Assembly: GCA_964454015.1 (NCBI GenBank)
Contig: CAYVQF010000098.1
Location: 1 to 10,400, forward strand
DNA length: 10,400 bases
DNA from: CAYVQF01 sp964454015
GTDB taxonomy: Bacteria > Myxococcota_A > Bradymonadia > UBA4248
Reading direction: 5' to 3'
Under the pieces are notes generated by a model that saw only the letters and a list, made by a program, of their open reading frames with translations, did no database searches and was not told where the DNA came from. Shown here piece after piece: positions 4,968-10,400 of this stretch. Position numbers and translations under genes: made by a program. Position 1 is the first letter of the stretch. Each line of letters starts with the position of its first letter.

Positions 4968-6620
4968 ATGGGTTATGACTACCTCAGCGGTGGTTGGCAT
5001 GACATCACCTTCACGGCGCGCCCCGTTGCAGATCGCAGCGCGCGCAACGTGGCCCTGCCCCTGACGGGTGACGTGGCCCTGGACCGGGAGCATTTGCTGC
5101 CCGTGCTTGGGGCGACCATGACGGCGACCCTGCTGGAGCTGGTGGCCTCGCAGCAGATCAGCGGCAGCTTCAAAGAGTTCAACCTCTTGCGCGGTGACGC
5201 CGCCTCGGGGTGGCAGTGGGTGCTCCTGGTGGGCGTGGGGCGGCCGGCGGCCTGCCGCGAAGCCTATCGCTGGCACGACCGGGTGCGCTCCCTCGGGGCG
5301 ATGGCGGCGCGCCATTTTCGCCGCAAAAACCTCCTGTCTTTCGCCGTGCCCAGCTTCGCCGCCTTCGGTGTGGAGGCAGAACGCGCCGCCAGCCTCCTGG
5401 CCGAGGGCATTCATTTGGGCCTCTACCGCTTCGAGCGTTACAAGTCGCCCCACAACGTCCGCTACGACGAGGCGCACCAGCTCCAAGAAGTGGTGATGTT
5501 GGTCGACGCGCCCAGCGCCGAGGTCAGCCGCGGCTTCGCCACGGGCACGATGATGGCCCAGGCGACCTATCTGGCGCGCAACTTGGTCAACACGCCGGCC
5601 CAGGACCTGACGCCGAGCGCTTTCGCCGAGGTCGCCGAGGAGATCGCCGCCAAGCTCCCAGGGGTGCACGCCGAATCCCTCGGCCCCGAGGCGCTGCGAG
5701 CGGCGCGGATGCCCATGCTGCTAGCCGTGGCGCAGGGCTCGGCCCTGCCGCCGGCGATGTCGGTGTTGACCTACACCCCCAAAGGGGCCGACGCCGGCTA
5801 TGACTTGTGTGTCCTGGGCAAGGGGATCACCTTCGACACGGGCGGTTACAACCTCAAGCCCGACGCCGCCATCGGGCGGATGTACGGCGACATGGCCGGC
5901 GGCGCCGCGGCCCTGGGCGCGATCTGTGCCGTGGCCTCCCTGGGCATTCCCCTCAACATGGCCGTGGTGGTCCCCTTGGCGGAGAACATGGTCAGCGGCA
6001 ACGCCTTCAGACCCAGTGACATCCTCTACTCCCGCAAAGGACTCAGCGTCGAAGTTGCCAACACCGACGCCGAGGGCCGCCTGGTCCTGGCCGACGCCAT
6101 CGACTACGCCTGTGAGCGCTTCGCGCCGCGGGTGATGCTCGATATCGCCACGTTGACGGGCTCGATGCGCGTGGCTCTGGGCAACTTCGTCTCGGGCTTC
6201 TTCCTCCACAGCGACACCCTCGCCGACGATCGCCCCCTGGAGGACGCCCTCATGGACGCCGGCCGCAACGCCGGCGAGTGGCTGTGGCGTTTTCCTCTGG
6301 ACGAGGTCTACCAGGTCCAACTCGCCAGTGACGTGGCGGACCTGGAGAGCTGCGAGACCGATCCCATGGCGGGCGCCGGGGCGATCACCGCGGCGATGTT
6401 TTTGAAGCAGTTTGTGAAGTTTGACAGCGTAAGCGCATGGATACACATTGATATAGCCGCCACGGCCCTCATGCAGCGCACCCTCATTTACTCTCGCGCG
6501 CCTTATCACCCGAAGGAGGGCGGGACGGGCGTCGGCGTGCGGCTGCTCACCCTCTTTGCGTCCCATTTGGCGCAGCACCTGCCGACGTTGCTGGGCGACG
6601 CCGCCTCGGAAGGAGGCTGA
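4968..6620 (+). CDS. Leucyl aminopeptidase, M17 family
   Basis: A cytosolic di-metal exopeptidase that removes N-terminal residues from peptides. The 550-aa protein has an N-terminal regulatory domain (about 1-200), a linker with ARNLVNTPAQDLTP and a catalytic domain. All active-site residues are present: Lys285 and Asp290 in GKGITFDTGG, Lys297, Asp308, and Asp367, Glu369 and Arg371 in the M17 signature NTDAEGRL. Their spacing matches bovine LAP (250, 255, 262, 273, 332, 334, 336) with a constant offset of 35. The GYNLK version of the first motif is the plant-like type. The frame is open back to a GTG at 4857, but ATG 4968 with AAGG seven bases ahead, and a promoter candidate at 4866-4894, favour the shorter form. 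The ribosome binding site is weak. It is coupled to the next gene by a one-base gap. Confidence 0.96.
   Translation: MGYDYLSGGWHDITFTARPVADRSARNVALPLTGDVALDREHLLPVLGATMTATLLELVASQQISGSFKEFNLLRGDAASGWQWVLLVGVGRPAACREAYRWHDRVRSLGAMAARHFRRKNLLSFAVPSFAAFGVEAERAASLLAEGIHLGLYRFERYKSPHNVRYDEAHQLQEVVMLVDAPSAEVSRGFATGTMMAQATYLARNLVNTPAQDLTPSAFAEVAEEIAAKLPGVHAESLGPEALRAARMPMLLAVAQGSALPPAMSVLTYTPKGADAGYDLCVLGKGITFDTGGYNLKPDAAIGRMYGDMAGGAAALGAICAVASLGIPLNMAVVVPLAENMVSGNAFRPSDILYSRKGLSVEVANTDAEGRLVLADAIDYACERFAPRVMLDIATLTGSMRVALGNFVSGFFLHSDTLADDRPLEDALMDAGRNAGEWLWRFPLDEVYQVQLASDVADLESCETDPMAGAGAITAAMFLKQFVKFDSVSAWIHIDIAATALMQRTLIYSRAPYHPKEGGTGVGVRLLTLFASHLAQHLPTLLGDAASEGG
6611..6616 (+). promoter_or_regulatory. 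Ribosome binding site inside the aminopeptidase 3' end
   Basis: AGGAGG lies within the last codons of the aminopeptidase gene, five bases before ATG 6622. It fixes that start over the upstream in-frame ATG at 6556. Confidence 0.75.
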
Positions 6621-6621
6621 G

Positions 6622-7074
6622 ATGCCGATCTGGGTGGACGCCGACGCCCTGCCGCGGCCGGCGCGCGAGGTCTTGCTGCGCATCGCCGGGAAGCGCGAGG
6701 TGGAGGTGGTCTTCGTGGCCAACCGCTACCAGGGCCCCGAGCCCCTGCGGCGGGTGCGCCACGTCATGGTTGGCGCCGGCGAAGACATGGCGGACCACCT
6801 GATCGCCGAGCAATGTGCGGCGGGCGACCTGGTGGTGACCTTCGACATCCCCTTGGCCAGCCGGGTGGTGGAGAAGGGGGCTCAGGCCCTGACGCCCCAC
6901 GGCCGGGTGCTCGACGCGGGCCACATCGGCGAGGCCTTGAGCCAGCGCAACTTCGCCGACTATTTGCGCACCACCGGTGAGATGGGTGGCGGTCCGCCGC
7001 CCTACTCTGCGAATAACAAGAGAGATTTCGCCAATGCCCTGGACCGCTGGCTGGCGCGCCAGCCTGGGGCGTGA
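6622..7074 (+). CDS. UPF0178 family protein (YaiI/YqxD, DUF188)
   Basis: A 150-aa protein of a widespread but uncharacterised bacterial family; the fold is thought to be related to PIN-like nucleases, so an RNA-related role is possible but unproven. Landmarks are clear: IWVDADALPRPAREVLLR (3-20), where most relatives have VDADACP, so the usual Cys is Leu10; GAGEDMADHLIAE (51-63); GDLVVTFDIPLASRVVEKGAQAL (68-90); and GGGPPPYSANNKRDFANALD (122-141). The acidic residues Asp6, Asp8, Asp56 and Asp75 that would bind metal in a PIN-like site are kept. Start chosen at ATG 6622, with AGGAGG five bases ahead; the aminopeptidase stop ends at 6620, so translation is probably coupled. A 143-nt gap follows before the next gene. 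Confidence 0.93.
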   Translation: MPIWVDADALPRPAREVLLRIAGKREVEVVFVANRYQGPEPLRRVRHVMVGAGEDMADHLIAEQCAAGDLVVTFDIPLASRVVEKGAQALTPHGRVLDAGHIGEALSQRNFADYLRTTGEMGGGPPPYSANNKRDFANALDRWLARQPGA

Positions 7075-7203
7075 CTCGCCGGAGCTCTGCGGCTGCCCAG
7101 AAGCTCGATGGTGCTCGCGCCTCGAGGGTCGACGCTGGCTTGTGAGAGGCCGTTCTTCCCCGTCCTGCGTTCCAAAGCCGGTTCGCAGTGACTGGAGTCC
7201 ACC

Positions 7204-7210
7204 GAGGAGG
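7204..7210 (+). promoter_or_regulatory. Ribosome binding site deciding start at 7218
   Basis: GAGGAGG is seven bases from ATG 7218. It makes that start, which opens directly into a signal peptide, more likely than the in-frame start at 7188. Confidence 0.7.
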
Positions 7211-7217
7211 TCGCGAG

Positions 7218-8291
7218 ATGGCGCTGGGAAAAGGGATGATGGTGTTGGCCCTGGGGGCGGTGCTCTGCGCCCTCGGACCGGGCGCGGCCGAGACCTGTAC
7301 GACCTTCGCCTTGGAGGACGAGGGCGGCCAGATCTGGGTCGGCAAGAGCTATGACTGGTCGCGCGGTGAGGGGCTGGTGGTGTTCAACCCGCGCGGCCTG
7401 CGCAAGCACGCCTTGGTCCTGGCGGCCGACGAGGAGGGGGTGCGCTGGGAGGCGGCCTACGCCAGCTTGACCTTCAACCAGTATGGTTACGCCTTCCCCA
7501 ACGGCGGGATGAACGAGGCGGGCCTGGTAGTGGAGGTGATGGTCCTCGACGACAGCGTCTACCCGGCGCCGGACGCGCGCCCCTCTCTGAACGAGCTGCA
7601 GTGGGTCCAGTGGGCGCTGGACAACCACGCCGATGTGGCTGAACTGGTCGCGGCGGCCCCTGCGGTGCGGGTGGCCAAGGTCTACGCTGGGATTCACTAC
7701 TTGGCCTGTGATCAGGGGGGTGCTTGTGCCACCTTCGAGTGGATCGACGGCGCGCTGGTGATCCATCACGGGGAGAGCTTGGATGTGCGGGTCTTGACCA
7801 ATGATCCCTATGCCGAGGCTTGCCGCGCGCGCGCTCCGAGTGGGAACGTCGACCCGCAAGCCGCGCCGCCCCCGGGGACGGGCTCTTTGGCGCGTTTTGC
7901 CCGGGCGGCCCATGGCGTGCGGGAGACGGTCAGTGACGGCGGCGTGGCGGCCTTCGCCCTGCTCGACGCGGTGCGCATGCCGGGCTACACCCAATGGCAG
8001 ATCGTGTATACGCCGGCTTTGGGACGGGTGCAGTGGCAGAGCACGGCCGCCGCCGAGCGCAAGGAGGTGCGCCTGGCGGCCTTCGCGCCCCAGTGTCCGG
8101 CGCCGGCCATGGTCCTGGATGTGGATTTCCCTGGTGCGGGCGATGCGGCCGAGCACTTCGAGCCCTTTAGCCACACCGCCAACCGGGCGCTTCTGGGCGC
8201 GGTGCTCGGGCCGCTGGCGGCGGAGCTGCCCCTGGGGGCGGTAGAGATCCTGGCAGCCTTCCCCCTGACCTTTGGCTGCGCCAGCGACTAG
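7218..8291 (+). CDS. Secreted Ntn-hydrolase, choloylglycine hydrolase / linear amide C-N hydrolase family
   Basis: A 357-aa member of the bile-salt hydrolase/penicillin V acylase family, which cleaves linear amide bonds with an N-terminal Cys freed by processing. A signal peptide (1-24, ending GPGAA) is followed by ET and then Cys27, the predicted nucleophile, in CTTF. Family sites compared with clostridial bile-salt hydrolase: Asp46 (Asp21, identical spacing from Cys), Asn99 in GGMNEAG (Asn82), Asn195 in VLTNDP (Asn175) and Arg226 in SLARFAR (Arg228). The usual Arg18 is Lys43 (GKSYDW instead of GRNMD). Removal of Glu25-Thr26 after signal cleavage would be needed to expose the Cys. The substrate cannot be told from sequence; an environmental N-acyl amide, such as a homoserine lactone, is as likely as bile salts. 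Its stop overlaps the stop of the convergent gene. Confidence 0.88.
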   Translation: MALGKGMMVLALGAVLCALGPGAAETCTTFALEDEGGQIWVGKSYDWSRGEGLVVFNPRGLRKHALVLAADEEGVRWEAAYASLTFNQYGYAFPNGGMNEAGLVVEVMVLDDSVYPAPDARPSLNELQWVQWALDNHADVAELVAAAPAVRVAKVYAGIHYLACDQGGACATFEWIDGALVIHHGESLDVRVLTNDPYAEACRARAPSGNVDPQAAPPPGTGSLARFARAAHGVRETVSDGGVAAFALLDAVRMPGYTQWQIVYTPALGRVQWQSTAAAERKEVRLAAFAPQCPAPAMVLDVDFPGAGDAAEHFEPFSHTANRALLGAVLGPLAAELPLGAVEILAAFPLTFGCASD

Positions 8292-9241
8292 GGTGGTGGG
8301 GGCGGCGCGGTGCGCACGGGGCGGAAACCCTGGTCGAAACCGTGGTTGGCGGCGAGGTCCGAGACCCTGACGCTGTTGCGCGCTGCCCAGGCGAAGTCGT
8401 TCCAGGAGCCGCCGCGGACCACGCGGTGGACGCCGCTCTCTGGACCCAGAGGATCGGTGAAGTGCGCCGCATGGGGGTAGGGGGCGTACCAATCCCAGAC
8501 CCACTCCCACAGGTTGCCGTGCATGTCGTAGAGGCCCCAGGGGTTGGGCTCCTTGGTGGCCACGGGGCGCGGGCGGCCGTAGGCGTTGAAGTAGAACCAG
8601 GCCACCCGTCCCAGGTGGCGGTCGGCGTCGCCCGTGACATAGCGGGTGGTGGTGCCGGCGCGAGCGGCGTACTCCCACTCGGCTTCGGTGGGTAAGCGGT
8701 AGCCTTCGCAGTGGAGGCCGACGAAATCGGCGTGCTGGCAGGTGTAGTGGCCGTCACCTGGGGTGCCGAGGCAGTTGCCGAGGTGGTAGCAGAGGGGCAG
8801 ACCTTCGGCCGCGGACAGGGCGTTGCAATAGGCCAGGGCGTCCCACCAGGTGACGTGCTCCACGGGGCAGTTGCGGCCGCAAGCCACGTGGGCCGAGGGG
8901 TTGGTTCCCATGAGACGCTGCCACTGATGTTGTGTGACTTCAGTGCTTTGGATGAGGAAATCTCGCGTTATCTCTACGGTGTGGGGTGGGTGCGGGTCGG
9001 GGATGTTCTCCTCGGGCACCCGCACGTAGGTGCCAGCAGGGATGCGGACGAAGGTCGGCTCCAAGAGGGCCTCGTCGAGGTCTTGCGGCGCGGCTTCGGC
9101 GGCGAATGCCGCGGCTGGAGGCTCAGCCAGGCTGTCTTCGATGCCGTTGCGGGGCTCTGGGCCCTTGGGGTTACAAGCCAGAGACAGCGCAACGAGGCAC
9201 GAGAGCGCCAGGGCGGCGAAGCGTGGGCCCGACTCAGACAT
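8288..9241 (-). CDS. SUMF1-fold (formylglycine-generating-enzyme-like) lipoprotein
   Basis: A 317-aa protein with a signal sequence ending ALSLAC (Cys23, likely lipidated), a Pro/Ala/Glu-rich linker to about residue 65, then a full SUMF1/FGE-sulfatase domain. Landmarks are FVRIPAGTYVRV, HTVEITRDFLIQSTEVTQHQW, PVEHVTWWDALAYCN, GYRLPTEAEWEYAARAG, NPWGLYDMHGNLWEWVWDW and RGGSWNDFAWAARNSVR, ending in six prolines. In true formylglycine-generating enzymes two copper-binding Cys sit in the region corresponding to NDFAWAAR; here there are none, so sulfatase activation is unlikely and a binding or structural role is more plausible. A Cys-rich insert before GYRLPTEAEWEYAARAG (four Cys) probably makes disulfides, fitting an exported protein. 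Start ATG 9241 is preferred over TTG 9304; its ribosome binding site (AAGGG) is modest. Confidence 0.9.
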   Translation of the reverse strand: MSESGPRFAALALSCLVALSLACNPKGPEPRNGIEDSLAEPPAAAFAAEAAPQDLDEALLEPTFVRIPAGTYVRVPEENIPDPHPPHTVEITRDFLIQSTEVTQHQWQRLMGTNPSAHVACGRNCPVEHVTWWDALAYCNALSAAEGLPLCYHLGNCLGTPGDGHYTCQHADFVGLHCEGYRLPTEAEWEYAARAGTTTRYVTGDADRHLGRVAWFYFNAYGRPRPVATKEPNPWGLYDMHGNLWEWVWDWYAPYPHAAHFTDPLGPESGVHRVVRGGSWNDFAWAARNSVRVSDLAANHGFDQGFRPVRTAPPPPP

Positions 9242-9322
9242 GGCGAAGCACCCTTTTTGTGCCCCTGCGGGCAGAGGACGAGACCCATCCCGGTTGCGGT
9301 ACAAGCAGCCGAGTGTTGGGGG

Positions 9323-9351
9323 AGTCTACACAGAAGGGCGCTGCCCGGCCA
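9323..9351 (-). promoter_or_regulatory. Possible promoter for the SUMF1-fold gene
   Basis: On the minus strand TGGCCG (9346-9351) and TAGACT (9323-9328) are 17 bases apart. The -10 matches four of six positions and the -35 three. It would give a leader of about 75 nt before ATG 9241. It lies in the 292-nt divergent gap shared with the HPF gene. Confidence 0.28.
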
Positions 9352-9470
9352 CTGTGTCGATGCTGGCATGCGCGCGCCACGCGCCTGGAAAGCGAGCGAC
9401 GCTGCTGGCCTTCGTTGGCTGCGGGGTGGTGCCGCGCCGCGTGAGGCACTAGATTGGCGCGGTCCGAATT

Positions 9471-9499
9471 CGGTAGGGCGCCACTTGGGCGACCTACCG
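9471..9499 (+). promoter_or_regulatory. Leader hairpin ahead of the HPF/RaiA gene
   Basis: CGGTAGG (9471-9477) pairs with CCTACCG (9493-9499) and, inside one G/A mismatch, CGCC (9479-9482) pairs with GGCG (9488-9491) around the loop ACTTG. That is 11 base pairs with one mismatch, ending 22 bases before the ribosome binding site. There is no T run, so it is not a standard terminator. It may be a leader structure or an operator. No clear promoter was found upstream of it. Confidence 0.6.
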
Positions 9500-9521
9500 C
9501 GACACCCCTGACCCGATGGCT

Positions 9522-9528
9522 GAGGAGG
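9522..9528 (+). promoter_or_regulatory. Ribosome binding site deciding start at 9534
   Basis: GAGGAGG lies five bases before ATG 9534. The in-frame ATG at 9516 lies upstream of this site and would be separated from it, so 9534 is chosen. Confidence 0.75.
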
Positions 9529-9533
9529 CCACC

Positions 9534-9848
9534 ATGAAAATCCAGGTGAACACCGACAAGAACATCCAAGGCGATGACGCGCTCATCGCCTCTGCTTCCG
9601 AAATCGTCAGCGCGGCGCTGAAGCGCTTCAGCGACCAGATCACCCGCGTCGAGCTGCATCTGAGCGACGAGAACGCCCACAAAGGTGGCCTCGACGACAA
9701 GCGCTGCCTCATCGAGGTGCGTCTCAAAGGCCTGCAGCCGGCGACCACCAGCCACCAAGCAGCCACGGTGGAGCAGGCCATCGCCGGCGCCGCCGACAAA
9801 ATGAAGCGCGCCCTGGAGACCACCTTGGAGAAGCTCAGCCAGCGTTAG
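9534..9848 (+). CDS. HPF/RaiA family ribosome hibernation factor, short form
   Basis: A 104-aa protein of the sigma-54-modulation/HPF/RaiA family, which binds the decoding region of the 30S subunit and silences or stores ribosomes in stress or stationary phase. The family pattern is MKIQVNTDKNIQGDDAL at the start, a first helix (SEIVSAALKRFSDQI), the strand and loop VELHLSDENAHKGGLDDKRCLIEVRL (39-64), and a second helix with TVEQAIAGAADKMKRALE (78-95). Length fits the short class, without the C-terminal dimerisation domain of long HPF, so direct 100S dimer formation is not expected from this protein alone. HPF versus RaiA cannot be settled by eye. It is monocistronic, with a strong ribosome binding site and an upstream hairpin that may regulate it. 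Confidence 0.92.
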   Translation: MKIQVNTDKNIQGDDALIASASEIVSAALKRFSDQITRVELHLSDENAHKGGLDDKRCLIEVRLKGLQPATTSHQAATVEQAIAGAADKMKRALETTLEKLSQR

Positions 9849-9991
9849 GTGCCTGAAGCGCATCGCGCCAGAGGGTCGGCAAGTCGTGGTACGCTTCTTC
9901 CACTCGAGGCAGGCCTACCCCCAAGCCATACGCGCCGTGGGCGCCAACGCAGTCTTTTCTGCCCCCGCCGTCTCCTCTGGGCTGACTTCCT

Positions 9992-10009
9992 GAAGGCCCT
10001 CTGGCTTTC
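9992..10009 (+). terminator. Possible terminator downstream of the HPF gene
   Basis: GAAGGCC (9992-9998) pairs with GGCTTTC (10003-10009) around CTCT, with one G-T pair, followed by TTCAATCTT. The T run is poor and the hairpin lies 143 bases past the HPF stop, so support is limited. Confidence 0.28.
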
Positions 10010-10311
10010 TTCAATCTTGCTGTGGTTGGGAAGTAGGGCCTGAAGGCAGTCGCGCAGCGCAGCCAAGACAAGGGTGCGCGGGGCACTCGCCCGTCCACAC
10101 CGGTGGTGATGCTATCGTTGCTTTGGTACGGCGATGCGTCGGCGTGATTTCGTCGGGGAAGCTGGAACGAACCCTTTATGATGACGTGGCTCATGCCGGT
10201 GTAAGCTGGCGCAAAGCATCCTCGCTTCATGGCGATCAACGCGTTCTGCGAGGAAGACCTCGAGGCGCTGTGTTCGCTGTTCCTTCAGATTTTCGAGCAC
10301 CGATTTTCTTG

Positions 10312-10340
10312 TTGACCTGTCATGCGCGGCGAGCTAGCTT
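10312..10340 (+). promoter_or_regulatory. Sigma-70-type promoter for the gene at the right edge
   Basis: TTGACC (10312-10317), five of six consensus positions, is followed after exactly 17 bases by TAGCTT (10335-10340). An A/T-rich stretch (TTAAATTATT) follows. Transcription would start near 10347, giving a leader of about 43 nt to the GTG at 10390. This is the best promoter match in the window. Confidence 0.6.
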
Positions 10341-10389
10341 AAATTATTCGCTGCCAGATGTCTCTAACCACCACCCAAAGGGAGTATTC

Positions 10390-10400
10390 GTGAGAACCAC
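10390..10400 (+). CDS. Start of a gene cut by the window edge
   Basis: GTG AGA ACC begins five bases after AAAGGGAG (10377-10384), a good ribosome binding site, and 43 bases after a predicted transcription start. Only three codons are visible (M-R-T), so nothing can be said about the product. The frame cannot be tested within the window. Confidence 0.5.

Larger units (their letters stand above)
9849..10389. other. Non-coding stretch of about 540 bases
   Basis: I see no supported gene here. The longest open frame (minus, 10239 to 9835) overlaps the end of the HPF gene, has no ribosome binding site and encodes a sequence with no family character. A 28-codon plus-strand frame at 10229 lacks a ribosome binding site. 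Base composition becomes less G+C-rich toward the right end. The stretch contains a possible terminator (9992-10009), short palindromes (CCTCGAGG near 10258) and the promoter at 10312. An unrecognised small RNA cannot be excluded. Confidence 0.6.

Noticed and set aside
7002..8678. Long minus-strand open frame (558 codons)
   Set aside because: It is antisense to the Ntn-hydrolase, with Arg/Pro-rich low-complexity translation and no recognisable domain.
9835..10239. 134-codon minus-strand frame after the HPF gene
   Set aside because: It overlaps the HPF gene end, lacks a ribosome binding site and shows no family character.
10229..10315. Short plus-strand peptide of 28 codons
   Set aside because: It has no ribosome binding site and no supporting context; it cannot be separated from chance.

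Overview
The window is high-GC chromosomal DNA (roughly two thirds G+C by eye) with strong G/C preference at third codon positions. The best-looking promoter has the form TTGACC-N17-TAGCTT. A SUMF1-fold lipoprotein with a cysteine-rich insert, a DUF4397-like exported protein and a plant-type leucyl aminopeptidase together suggest a Myxococcota/Bradymonadia-like ('deltaproteobacterial') organism. That placement is inferred from gene flavour only. There are no tRNA, rRNA, CRISPR, transposase or phage genes.

Layout. (1) 1-625 carries no convincing gene. It holds three adjacent tandem-repeat families: a 15-bp minisatellite (50-154), a poly-G-containing module in three copies (177-262) and six copies of a 39-bp hairpin-forming unit (281-513). 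A possible promoter and a small palindrome follow. (2) 626-2655 (+) is a two-gene unit: a diverged McrB-type AAA+ protein with an intact P-loop but an altered Walker B/sensor-1 core, then an 87-aa protein of unknown function. No McrC nuclease is present. This is the least ordinary part of the window. (3) 2678-4745 (-) runs, in transcription order, a DUF4397-like exported protein or lipoprotein, surE (nucleotidase/survival protein) and apt (adenine phosphoribosyltransferase). surE and apt are 21 nt apart and look like a nucleotide-salvage operon. (4) 4968-7074 (+) is an M17 leucyl aminopeptidase with every catalytic residue present, followed one base later by a UPF0178 (YaiI/YqxD) protein. (5) 7218-8291 (+) is a secreted Ntn-hydrolase of the choloylglycine hydrolase/linear amide hydrolase family. 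It converges with a SUMF1-fold lipoprotein at 8288-9241 (-), and the two stop codons overlap in the four bases CTAG. (6) 9534-9848 (+) is a short HPF/RaiA ribosome-hibernation protein preceded by a strong leader hairpin. (7) 9849-10389 appears non-coding and ends in a good promoter and ribosome binding site for a gene that starts at 10390 and runs off the window.

Most of the window is housekeeping: nucleotide salvage, peptide turnover, ribosome hibernation and envelope proteins. The candidates for something new are the repeat block plus the McrB-like ATPase and its small partner. Function there is inferred from motif comparison by eye; no database search was run.
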